Positions 34,544 through 43,900 of a DNA stretch of 55,497 bases are shown one piece after another. The position numbers were made by a program, and so were the translations under genes. The stretch comes from JBMZCV01 sp049613665 (lineage in GTDB: Bacteria > Bacteroidota > Bacteroidia > Chitinophagales > UBA2359). Under the pieces are notes generated by a model. The model was not told the DNA's origin. It worked only from the letters and a program-made list of their open reading frames with translations, and searched no databases. Every line of letters starts with the position of its first letter. Position 1 is the stretch's first letter. The stretch is from assembly GCA_049613665.1 (NCBI GenBank), contig JBMZCV010000008.1, positions 1-55,497 on the forward strand, in the 5' to 3' direction.

Positions 34544-35203
34544 ATGTATTTAGCTATCGCCACACTTTTAGCCAATATAGTTTGCACACACCAAGCACCA
34601 ACTGACAAGCCGTGGCTGCAACTCAACAGCTTTGCCATCGCTGATATGGAAGATGTTTTGGCTGACAACTTGGGCAAACATTTGGGCAAAATAGACAAGC
34701 CACATCTGTATAGTCGAAATTGGAATAGCGGTGTTTTTAAACCAAAAAACATTCTGCTGACCATGTTGCCACCAAAAGTGCAGCTCGAAAACTTTGCCGA
34801 GTTTGATGACGATGTAAACAGAAATATCCGCATCAAACTCATACTTTGGGACAAACTCAAAAGCTGTCGTGGCTGCGGTAGTTGCAAGGAATGTGGCTAT
34901 ACCAAAAATGCAGGTGCAAAACGAGATGCCGATGAAGTCATTGCCGATTTACAAGCTCTGGCTTATCTGATAGTGCATCAAATCCATGAGCGAAAACCAG
35001 AATGGTTCAATGGCAATAGGAATTGGTATAGCTCCCAATATCTTGATTTTTGGCCCTTGCCAGAGTTTAGCGGACACAGCAATCGTGTAGCTGTTGGTGT
35101 CGAATTGCCTTTGAAAATCCCTTTGTGTTTTGTGCCAAGCGAATGGGGAAGCTTCGATAATGAAACCAAAACATTGCCAGAAGTGAGTGATTGTGGCTGT
35201 TAG
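34544..35203 (+). CDS. Cysteine-rich phage protein, possible connector
   Basis: A 219-aa protein. It has a central cluster of four Cys in CRGCGSCKECGYTKN (about 107-121) and a C-terminal CGC, so it may bind Zn or form disulfides. The aromatic segment EWFNGNRNWYSSQYLDFWPL follows. No family assignment. Position after the terminase and before gp10-like genes suggests a connector or tail-completion protein, but that is weak inference. Confidence 0.6.
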   Translation: MYLAIATLLANIVCTHQAPTDKPWLQLNSFAIADMEDVLADNLGKHLGKIDKPHLYSRNWNSGVFKPKNILLTMLPPKVQLENFAEFDDDVNRNIRIKLILWDKLKSCRGCGSCKECGYTKNAGAKRDADEVIADLQALAYLIVHQIHERKPEWFNGNRNWYSSQYLDFWPLPEFSGHSNRVAVGVELPLKIPLCFVPSEWGSFDNETKTLPEVSDCGC

Positions 35204-35277
35204 AAAATATTTGTATTCGGCTAAAACTAAAGGCTAAAATGCAATAACTAAATGATAAACGTCAAAAAGTAAACATC

Positions 35278-35829
35278 ATGCTCGTCAATCCAACACTCAT
35301 AAAAACACTCTTGCGTGTCATCGAAAACGACTTTCAAAAAATAATCGGCTTTTTGGAGAGAGAAGTTAAACAAGAACTCAAGGCTCAAAAACGTGTAGCT
35401 TCAGGCGAACTGCTCGAAAGTATTGAAGGCACAACAACTGTATTTTTGAACGATGTTTTAGACGAACTCAAAGTAGTATCAGAACTCAAAGTTTTAGAGC
35501 GTTATGTGTATTCCGATGAAAAAATCCCTGCCAAAAATGTAAAATATGGTGGTAAAAAACACATGGACAGCTTGATAAAATGGATACGAGACAAAGGTGT
35601 TTTTAATGTCAAATTCGGCAACGAAAAATCCTTAGCCTTTCTCATTTTCAGAAAACAAAAGGAAAAAGGCATCAGCACATTTAGGCGAAAATACGGCTTT
35701 ATGAGCGATACCATTAAAAAGAATTCGGCTAAAATAGAAGTATTGGCCAGCATCACTTTAACCGAAGCCTTTGAAGATATTTTATTCAACAATTTTTGCA
35801 AAGAGGCTCAAAATATATTTCATGACTAG
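35278..35829 (+). CDS. HK97-gp10-like tail component
   Basis: A 183-aa protein with features of gp10/tail-completion proteins: N-terminal helix and VASGELLESI (about 40-49), then IPAKNVKYGGKKHMDSLIKW, a conserved patch with YGG, and AFLIFRKQKEKGISTFRRKY. Such proteins join head and tail or complete the tail tube. Its stop overlaps the next start by 8 bp (ATGACTAG). A 74-bp gap precedes it. Confidence 0.6.
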   Translation: MLVNPTLIKTLLRVIENDFQKIIGFLEREVKQELKAQKRVASGELLESIEGTTTVFLNDVLDELKVVSELKVLERYVYSDEKIPAKNVKYGGKKHMDSLIKWIRDKGVFNVKFGNEKSLAFLIFRKQKEKGISTFRRKYGFMSDTIKKNSAKIEVLASITLTEAFEDILFNNFCKEAQNIFHD

Positions 35830-36406
35830 CTTAATCGAACAACTGCAAGGCATCAAATTTTATCAACAGCAATTTCAAAATCAAGTGAGTGTTCGACAGT
35901 TCTTGCACAAAGCAAAGCTATCAAACTACTTGCTCATAAGTTTTGAAAGTGATGCTTTTTTCCGTATCGAGAACAGGCAAATTGTATTGGGCAGAAGGCA
36001 TGACTTGCATTGGCTGATTTCAAAAAATGTAGAGCTGCTCATCATTCGTGAAGACTTAAAAATGCTTGAAAAGCCGATTGAGTTGTTAGCAGCATTTATA
36101 AAGAATGTACAAGATGATATTGAACTTGAAAGTATGCCCAAAGATGTGGTTTTACTTGCACCAAATCATTTTGTTTTAGCTTATAAAAAACAAGTTTCAC
36201 AACTCCCATATCATGGCGTGTCAGAAAGTGTGATGATAAGTTTGGCCAAAGAAAACGAAAAAATACCTATCATCAATTCGCCCATTCAAGACTATCTGAT
36301 TTTGACGAGTTTAAGCAATTTGAAAGGCGAAAACATACTGCTTTTAGACGAAAACAATGCCCTACTTTGCAATAATCCGCAAGCTGTTTTTTACACAAAA
36401 TTATAA
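35822..36406 (+). CDS. Hypothetical phage structural protein
   Basis: A 194-aa protein starting MTSLIEQLQGIKFY; ATG 35822 overlaps the previous stop by 8 bp, favoured over ATG 35771 which lies deep in the preceding gene. It has mixed alpha/beta segments (NYLLISFESDAFFRIENRQI, IIREDLKMLEKPIELLAAFI). No domain recognised. It lies in the tail block, so a virion or assembly role is likely. Confidence 0.6.
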   Translation: MTSLIEQLQGIKFYQQQFQNQVSVRQFLHKAKLSNYLLISFESDAFFRIENRQIVLGRRHDLHWLISKNVELLIIREDLKMLEKPIELLAAFIKNVQDDIELESMPKDVVLLAPNHFVLAYKKQVSQLPYHGVSESVMISLAKENEKIPIINSPIQDYLILTSLSNLKGENILLLDENNALLCNNPQAVFYTKL

Positions 36407-36412
36407 GACATT

Positions 36413-37552
36413 ATGCCGACTTTCACTTATCAGCCGACTAATGAAGCTTTCATTTGGGCAGCATACAATGAGATTTATTACGATGTGCAAGCTGTATCAC
36501 CAAATATCGCCTACATAGAAGGCTATTTTTCGTTTTATACCGCTACTGGACTGAAAAATGTGAGATTAAAACCGACCAAACATTTGCCATCTGGTGCTTT
36601 TCGTTTCATCATCAATGAGGTGGCTCAAGATATGTTCGCAGACACCGAATATGCCTTTATGCCTTTGGGAAGCAACGCTGTTATCAGCAACTCGAACTGT
36701 GAAATATTGGTCAATGCTACTTTTTCGGAATACATTTATGATGCCAATAATATCGTAGTAGCGGCAAATATTCTTGTCGATGCTCTGACCATTTCGGTCG
36801 TCAATATGGCGGTGCAACACAAGGAATGGTCACAGTTTAAGTTGAGCGAAATGGTAAACAAGCGTTTTTTAACCGACAAGCCAAATTACAGCCCGATTTG
36901 CGACACCGATACCGAGTTTTTATCCTTAATCCGAACACCACAAGCAGGCACAGCAATCGTCATCGAAGCACGAGATAGCAGCGGAAATGGCTTGGAAGCT
37001 TTTGCCTATACTTTGCCCAATTATGTCGTTTTTTCAAGCCTTCGTTTTAGTCCACAAAATATGGCTTTGCCCAACGATACGGCTGTACTTGCCATCATTG
37101 TGAGCGGCTACGAAGAGCAAATGTATGTTCTAAAAAAGTGTTGTCAGCCCAAATTTAGGGTCTATTTCCAAAATTCCTATTGTGGCATTGATGGTATTAC
37201 CTTTCAGAAAGTTCAGAAAAAAGTAAACTCACGTTCTGGTCGTTGGCAAAAAAGAAAGCCAATCCCTACAAATGATACGCTAGATATCGGGCGTTCTAGG
37301 TTCAATATTGAACAAAATATACAATATACCCTAACACTTGAAAGTAAAGACAAGGCATATCTCGAATGGACAAGAGAAGCCGCAGCGAGTACTCATGCCG
37401 CTTATGAATGCGAAAACAATAATGGCGACATCGTATTGGTAGCTGCTATTGTCGATGACCAAAGCATTACAATAGAAAGCAGTAGCAAAGACTTTAGAAG
37501 CTTGAAACTCAATATTTCAGATGCCAACACATATAACACAAGAAGAAACTAA
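36413..37552 (+). CDS. Phage structural protein, probable tail or baseplate component
   Basis: A 379-aa beta-rich protein, with aromatic- and Asn-rich strands (for example FIWAAYNEIYYDVQAV, VNMAVQHKEWSQFKLSEM). No signal peptide. The stop (TAA) abuts the ATG of the next gene. Its position directly before a 677-aa tail-hub-like protein suggests that both are parts of the tail tip. No named homologue is recognised. Confidence 0.6.
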   Translation: MPTFTYQPTNEAFIWAAYNEIYYDVQAVSPNIAYIEGYFSFYTATGLKNVRLKPTKHLPSGAFRFIINEVAQDMFADTEYAFMPLGSNAVISNSNCEILVNATFSEYIYDANNIVVAANILVDALTISVVNMAVQHKEWSQFKLSEMVNKRFLTDKPNYSPICDTDTEFLSLIRTPQAGTAIVIEARDSSGNGLEAFAYTLPNYVVFSSLRFSPQNMALPNDTAVLAIIVSGYEEQMYVLKKCCQPKFRVYFQNSYCGIDGITFQKVQKKVNSRSGRWQKRKPIPTNDTLDIGRSRFNIEQNIQYTLTLESKDKAYLEWTREAAASTHAAYECENNNGDIVLVAAIVDDQSITIESSSKDFRSLKLNISDANTYNTRRN

Positions 37553-39586
37553 ATGAGTATAGTAGATGCCGAAATTATCATCAATGGACAAACTGCAGAT
37601 TTGCCGATAGACTTTGCCAATCAACTCAAACTATCATCGGTTTTGGAAATAAAAGGCAATGACCTTGCCACAAAACACGATGATGGCAAACCGAGCAAAG
37701 GTACATTGCATTTGAGTAGCTTGTCGTTGCCTGCTACGCTCCGAAATTCACAAGTTTTTGAGCATGGCCACACGCCAGCTATTGTGGATCAATATGCCAA
37801 TAAGTTTATGCCTATTCAAGTCAATGTAGGAGGCAACAAACTCTTAGATGGTATTTGTCTGCGAACCGAAAGTACCAAACAAAAAGGCAAGCCGACAAGT
37901 TTTCGTATCAATGTCTGGGCGAGTACGGCCCATTGGTACAATGAAAAAATCATGGTTTGTGATGTCGCTCCCAACAATTTTATCTGGGACGAACAAGATA
38001 TTGAACAAAATCAAAATGATACTGCCATTATTAACCCAGTAGATGCAGGCTATGAATTTGTATATTTTCATGTGATTAGACGAAATGTCAAAAATTCGGA
38101 TAGTTACTACAATGATTTGTACCCCAACCTGCTGCTCAAACCTATGATTGACAAATATTTCAATCAGCAAGGCTTTCAAGTCGATTGGGATTTGATGGAT
38201 AGCGAAGTAGGCAAGCGGCTGTGTTTTCCTCACACTTGGGGCCGCTTCGGAAATACAGAAGAGTTTATTAATGAAAATGTCAAGGTAGTAGCTTCAATTG
38301 ATAATTCCGCAGGAGAAACTTATCAAGCAAATCAACTTGAAGATTTAATATTCTTTGATGATAGCACACTACCCAATTATGATTTAGGAAGTAATTATGA
38401 TACCACAACAGGTACATATACAGCACCTATTTCTGGCAATTACATTGTAAAAATGGAATGGAGTAATTTTCTCTTAGATTTATCTGGTATTGTTGGTAGT
38501 TCTGATCCAACTTTTGAAATACATATTTACATAGATAATACTTTTTCCTATTCCTTTGACATTTTTCAAGATAACAACAGTAGAACGTTTGATGTTTTTT
38601 TAAACCAAAATGAAACATTCAATATAAAGCTACTTTTTGATGAGGAACTCATTATTTATAATGCGACACTCTATATTACAAAACCAAGCATCTATATATT
38701 AGGCGATTCGGTAGATTGGAAAACCATTTTGCCCAATGATTTGCCTTTTATAGAGATTTTGAGCGATGTAATGATAATGTTTGATGCCTATACCGAAACG
38801 GATTTTGACCTAAAAAAAGTGACTATTCGTAGCCGACATGGTGGCGAACTGAATACGCCTTTAGGCACAGTAAGTCTTGAGCCTTTTTTTAGAGAGGATA
38901 TTCCTGTTGTTGATTGGGAACAAAAATGGGACATCAGCAAAACAGCAAGTATTCAAGAAACCAGAGTGATTAAGCAGCTATTTCGTCTGAAATTTCAAGA
39001 TGACAAAAATAATGGTTTTCAAAACCAAATCAATCAACGAAGCGGCACGAGTTTGTATAGTGTGACCATGAAGTTTCCTGAAGAACATCCACCCGGCTTA
39101 CAGAAACGTTCTACCAAACATTTAAGCACCGTAGCACATACCGTTATCAATAAATGTCAGTTTATGATATTGGTGCGAGATATTAGAGATGAAATAGGTG
39201 ATGAATACCAAAATAAAGATATTGATTTCAAACCAGTATTAACCTATTATGCAGGCCGTGTATCTGCTCAAAATGGACATCAACTATTTAATGGTATAGA
39301 ACGAAATGTCTATTATTTGGCGTTTCAAGTACCTTATATAGATAATCGCTATCCATCATTATCTTTTGCTGACCAAACCCTCCTGGATGGGACACTCAAA
39401 AGAGGCTTGATGTGGATATTTTATTTAAAACATTTGGCAAGAAGACGAAACAACAAAGAGTTAGAATATTTAATTCAACTATCTAATACAGATATTTCAC
39501 AATTTTCACATCGGCAAGTTTTTTGTTTGGACAATATGAAAGTGGTTGCGTTAGAAATGAATAACTTTAAACCTATTTTACTTTAG
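37553..39586 (+). CDS. Phage tail-tip-like protein with inserted C1q-like domain
   Basis: A 677-aa protein. The N-terminal (1-240) and C-terminal (380-677) parts are host-like in codon use, with tail-hub-like strands (INVWASTAHWYNEKI, LEPFFREDIPVVDWEQKWDI). Between them, about 245-378 is a C1q/TNF-type jelly roll (YDTTTGTYTAPISGNYIVKM). The DNA of that part (38.28-38.69 kb) is AT-richer, so it looks like a swapped-in binding module. It probably makes a baseplate or receptor-binding component. It ends in a 4-bp overlap with the converging lipoprotein gene. Confidence 0.7.
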   Translation: MSIVDAEIIINGQTADLPIDFANQLKLSSVLEIKGNDLATKHDDGKPSKGTLHLSSLSLPATLRNSQVFEHGHTPAIVDQYANKFMPIQVNVGGNKLLDGICLRTESTKQKGKPTSFRINVWASTAHWYNEKIMVCDVAPNNFIWDEQDIEQNQNDTAIINPVDAGYEFVYFHVIRRNVKNSDSYYNDLYPNLLLKPMIDKYFNQQGFQVDWDLMDSEVGKRLCFPHTWGRFGNTEEFINENVKVVASIDNSAGETYQANQLEDLIFFDDSTLPNYDLGSNYDTTTGTYTAPISGNYIVKMEWSNFLLDLSGIVGSSDPTFEIHIYIDNTFSYSFDIFQDNNSRTFDVFLNQNETFNIKLLFDEELIIYNATLYITKPSIYILGDSVDWKTILPNDLPFIEILSDVMIMFDAYTETDFDLKKVTIRSRHGGELNTPLGTVSLEPFFREDIPVVDWEQKWDISKTASIQETRVIKQLFRLKFQDDKNNGFQNQINQRSGTSLYSVTMKFPEEHPPGLQKRSTKHLSTVAHTVINKCQFMILVRDIRDEIGDEYQNKDIDFKPVLTYYAGRVSAQNGHQLFNGIERNVYYLAFQVPYIDNRYPSLSFADQTLLDGTLKRGLMWIFYLKHLARRRNNKELEYLIQLSNTDISQFSHRQVFCLDNMKVVALEMNNFKPILL

Positions 39587-40053
39587 TTCGTAGGTAGCAA
39601 AAATGTGTTTAGCCCTATTGGAATAGAAGCGGAAGGATGAACCCTATCCCAATACATTGTGTCTTGATTAACACTTAAATCTATCTTAACTTTAGTAAAA
39701 TCTGCTATACCCAAAGAGACAGGTTCATAATCTTGCATATCTTCAAAATTCTGATATATACAAAGTGTGTCATTTTGGAAATGATAATGAAAATAGCGAT
39801 TCTCTGTATAAAAAGTTTCATCAGGAAGTGTAATTTCAGCATTGTAAAAACCTAAATTAAACTGATTAAATTCAATGCTTTTTACTCTCAAAAAATAAAT
39901 ACCATAATCTTGAGTAGCATAAGGAAAAATATCCCATTGTCCCAAGATGTAATCATTGGTTTCTTGTTCAATTATAATTTCTTCTACAATGTTATCTTTT
40001 TTTTCACAAGAAAGGATAAATAACAATGCAAATAATAGTATTGTTTTTTTCAT
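39583..40053 (-). CDS. Phage-encoded lipoprotein on the opposite strand (moron)
   Basis: A 156-aa lipoprotein: signal ILLFALLFILSC gives lipobox C16, then an Asp/Glu/Ile-rich N-terminus and a beta-rich body (YGIYFLRVKSIEFNQFNLGF, NDTLCIYQNFEDMQDYEP). The ORF could extend to 40254, but that part reads across the next gene's start and lacks a signal, so ATG 40053 is used. It is the only gene transcribed against the late operon. Prophage lipoproteins often change the host surface or block superinfection; that role is inferred. Confidence 0.7.
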   Translation of the reverse strand: MKKTILLFALLFILSCEKKDNIVEEIIIEQETNDYILGQWDIFPYATQDYGIYFLRVKSIEFNQFNLGFYNAEITLPDETFYTENRYFHYHFQNDTLCIYQNFEDMQDYEPVSLGIADFTKVKIDLSVNQDTMYWDRVHPSASIPIGLNTFLLPTN

Positions 40054-40072
40054 AATAAATATTAAATAGAAA

Positions 40073-40906
40073 ATGAGTACTAAGTTTCGATTTGAATTGG
40101 TAAAAGAAATAACACAAGATGATATAGATGCGATTATCCCTAACCCAACACAAGGTTTAGTAGGTTTGCCAGATGACCCTTGTGATGTGCAGGTGCAGTT
40201 TACAGATGATTGTAGTGTGGCAGACGAAGTAACAGTTACGCTTGTGGCTACCAATATTAGCCCAACTAGCTTTCATGTTGTGCAAGTGCAAGATGCGTTT
40301 GGAAATTGGGAAGATACTAATGAAGCAGTTTTGACTTTTGAAAATGTATGTGTCGATAATACCACAACATCTGATTTTTCATTCATAAATGAAGGCATTA
40401 CTGCCTTAGACCAAGGCAATGGTATTTATTTGGTTGATGTTAATATTCCCAGCTTTTTAGGTAATACAAGCCAACAAAATCAAGATATATTAGATTATCT
40501 GACCACTTGCGAAAACTTTTTAGTGTTCAATTTCTTTTCATTAAGTCCTTTAAATCCTAGTGTATATACTGAAGTTGCCCTATACAAACCATCAATATCT
40601 AACATTTCAATTTATACAGCTGGTTTTTATTTTACTTATGATGCCAACATAACAAGCAATGACTCTTGTAATGCTAGTCTGGTGCAAAACTCACATAGTT
40701 TCATAAGCATTATAGCTAATACTCCACAAGAATTTCGGACCTTAGAATTGAAGTGTAGAAATATATATACAAAGCCAAAGTCAAGCCGTGCCAAATTTCG
40801 TGTTATCAAGTGCGACGACACGATATTATTATACGAAGTAGCCGTAACAGATTGGCAAAATCCATGCCCTGTAACTGTTTCCTTTTTAGGAATATTCCCA
40901 ATTTAA
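40073..40906 (+). CDS. Phage structural protein, beta-rich
   Basis: A 277-aa protein with a short helical N-terminus (FRFELVKEITQDDIDAI) and then Ser/Thr/Asn-rich strands of Ig-like kind (VTVTLVATNISPTSFHVVQV). It contains several Cys (DPCDVQVQFTDDC). It is divergent from the lipoprotein gene with a 19-bp gap and 62 bp upstream of the tape measure; a tail-tube or tail-tip role is plausible. No homologue is recognised. Confidence 0.55.
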   Translation: MSTKFRFELVKEITQDDIDAIIPNPTQGLVGLPDDPCDVQVQFTDDCSVADEVTVTLVATNISPTSFHVVQVQDAFGNWEDTNEAVLTFENVCVDNTTTSDFSFINEGITALDQGNGIYLVDVNIPSFLGNTSQQNQDILDYLTTCENFLVFNFFSLSPLNPSVYTEVALYKPSISNISIYTAGFYFTYDANITSNDSCNASLVQNSHSFISIIANTPQEFRTLELKCRNIYTKPKSSRAKFRVIKCDDTILLYEVAVTDWQNPCPVTVSFLGIFPI

Positions 40907-40968
40907 ATATTTTTTCTTGAAATAACAAGGCTTAAATACTTTTTTAGCTAAAAAAATAAGAAAAACGC

Positions 40969-43900
40969 ATGAAAGTAGTCACTTTTAAGCTAGAAGCATC
41001 AGTAGATAACAGCATTTCAAAAGTCAATGATTTGCTCAAACGGTTCGTGGTATTGAATGAAGAACGCAAAAAGTTCATGAATTTCACGACTGAAGCACAG
41101 GTGGCAGAACTAGAAAAGCTACTCAAAGCCATCGACCGAACTACCCAAAAGTTGAAAGATGCCAAAAAAGACTTGGCCAGTTTGGAAGGTAAAAAAGCAA
41201 ATATACAAAACCCAAGAAGTTCGTTAGGTACTGCTCAAAATCCAATTTTGGTGTCGCCTACCGTAGTCAATAATGCAGATGGAAATGCCGTTCGTCAAAC
41301 TACTGCTGACATCAAAAAGTTTGATACAGAAATAGAACAGGCAAAAGAAACGGTTGCGATACTTACTACTCAGCTTGTTTTGTTGCGAAAAGAACAGGCT
41401 AAATATCGAAAAGAACTCGATACAGAAAATGGCTTGGAAGGTTTCAAGCGATTGACTAAAGAAATTAGTGACTTGCGGCCCGAACTTCAACGAGCCAACA
41501 AAGATTTGAGAAGTATTCAAAAAACCATCAACACCACCGACTATTCTGAAGGCAGTATCAAAGCTTTGCAAGCAAGTTATTCGCAGTTGAGCGAAACTTT
41601 GCGAAGACTAACGCCTGGTCTCGACATTACGCAAAAAGAATTTTCGGAACTACAACAAGAAGCCTTCGATATTCAAGTGACGATACGAAACTTCAATCGC
41701 AGTATCTCTGGTTCTGAAAACCTTGTTGGAGAATATGGAATAGCACTTCGTAAAGTTTTTAGCGAATATGGAGGTATTGATATTTTGCGAAATTCAGCAG
41801 AGAAACTTACTCAACAACACAAGCAACAAAAAGAACAAATATCGAAACTTGTAGTCGAATATCGCAGCCTTGAAAAAGAAGGTGGTGCAGCATTTGAGAA
41901 AGTTCGTGACGAGTTGCTGCTCACACAAAATGCCCTGAACAAAACAGAAAAGGAACTCAAACAAGTTGCTGATTCCTTCGACTTTTCTATTGACCAAAAC
42001 AAAATCCGACAAGCGTTTAGCGATGCTGGAGTGAAAGATATTTTACAAAAGCAAGCCAATGAACTTGTTAAGGTACAAACCAAGCAGCGTTTGGAAGTGC
42101 GAAAGTTGCTACAAGAATATCGTAAATTAGAAAAACAAGGTGGCGATGCTTTTAATAAAGTTAGTCGTGAACTTGTTGAAGCACAAAGCAAATTAAAAGC
42201 AACCGAACGAGATGTCAAGGAAGTGAAAGATGCTTTGAAAGATGCTGGCAAGCAAGGTAGTAAGTTTGGCACATTGCTGAAAGGTGCTTTGTTAGGAGTA
42301 GGCTTTGCTGGTGCTACTGCTAGTATTGATTTGTTAAAAGATGCTGCTAGACAATTTTTATTAGTCAATGTAGAAGTTGAAAAGCAGCTTGCTAATGTGC
42401 AGAAAACAACCACACTAACTAGAAAAGAAGCCAGAGCCTTAAATGACCAATTGTTAGCATTTAATACTGGTACTACTTCGGAACAGCTTCGAGCCATTGC
42501 AGAAGTGGCAGGGCGTTTGGGAGAGCGAGGAGTGCAAAATATCGCCAACTTTGTAGGAGCAACCGATGAATTGGTAGTGGCACTAGGCGATGATTTGGGT
42601 GGTAATACAGAAGATACGATTAGAGCTGTCGGTAAATTAGTTGATGTTTTTGGCATCAAACAAGATTTTCCCATTGCGGAAGCGGTTACAAAAGTAGGTA
42701 GTGCGATAAATTCACTTGCAAATAGTGGTACTGCATCAGCAGAATTTTTAGTTGGCTTTACAGAGCGTTTGGGTGGTATTGCACCGCAGGCAGGTATTTC
42801 TGTTCAAAATGTTTTGGGATTAGGTACAGCATTAGATGAACTCGGACAAAGTGAGGAAGTTGCTACTACCGCTTTAACCAACTTTTTGATTGAGTTGGGC
42901 AAATCCGAAAATATCAACAAGTTTACTCAACTCGCTTTCGGAGATGATAGTCAAGAAAATATTAAAAAATTCTCTATTTTGCTGGCCAAAGATGCTAATG
43001 AAGCTTTACTAAAAGTATTTGAAGGGGCAAAAACTAGCGATGTCGGTTTAGCTGGACTGACAGCTACACTCGAAAAATTGGGTATCAATGGCAGTAGAGC
43101 CGCTCAAATAGCAGGCGTTTTGGCAAATAACACAGATTTGGTAAGAGAAAAACAAGCACTTGCCAATTTGGAATTTGAAAAAGGAACATCATTGGCCCAA
43201 GAAGCAGCAGATAAAAATAATACTTTAGCAGCATCTTGGGAACAATTGAAGAAAAACATTGAAGTATTATCTACTTCTGAAGGTGTAACATCTTTTTTCA
43301 AAGGTGTATTAAGTCCTATTAATGAGGTTTTGTCGAAAACAAATGAAGCTAATACTATTATTAAAAATGCCACAGAAGAGATAGGCTTGTCTTTTGACAA
43401 ATTGAATAGCGACAGTTTTATTCAAGGAGGAATTATTGGCTTCTTCAACAATACAAGAGCAAAAGCTGAATTAGTTGATTTCAACCGAATATTAGGTGAT
43501 ATTGTTAAAAAAGGCGACAAAGGAATTATTGGCATTGGACAAACCATTGACAACTTAACAAAACAACGAAAAGAATTAGAACTGTTAAAACAAGCAGGTA
43601 CACTTAATGATGACCAAGTTTTGGTAGGCGAAAAACTAATTGCTGACAAAATTGGTATATTAAGAGAACAGCTAAAAAATTTAGTAGAACAAAGGTCAAA
43701 AATTAGACTAAAACTTGAACAAGAAAATGGCAATTCTATTGAAAAGGGAATAGAGACTATTGATAGTTTAGATGAAGCTCTAAAAAAACTAACAGAAAAA
43801 AGACGGAGTTTGCCTATTGGAAGCTCAGACTTGAAAGAAGTAGATGCCCAAATTGAAAATTTGAGAGCAAAGTTAGACCAAGTCAATGGTACAAAAACGG

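Noticed and set aside
40054..40254. N-terminal extension of the phage lipoprotein
   Set aside because: It runs antisense through the start of the next gene and would bury the signal peptide inside the protein.
41811..42674. 287-codon frame antisense to the tape measure
   Set aside because: Ser/Phe/Cys-rich mirror of Lys/Glu-rich coiled-coil codons, with no start signal; a shadow of the real gene. Others at 43422-43955, 44076-44519 and 52383-53051 are the same.
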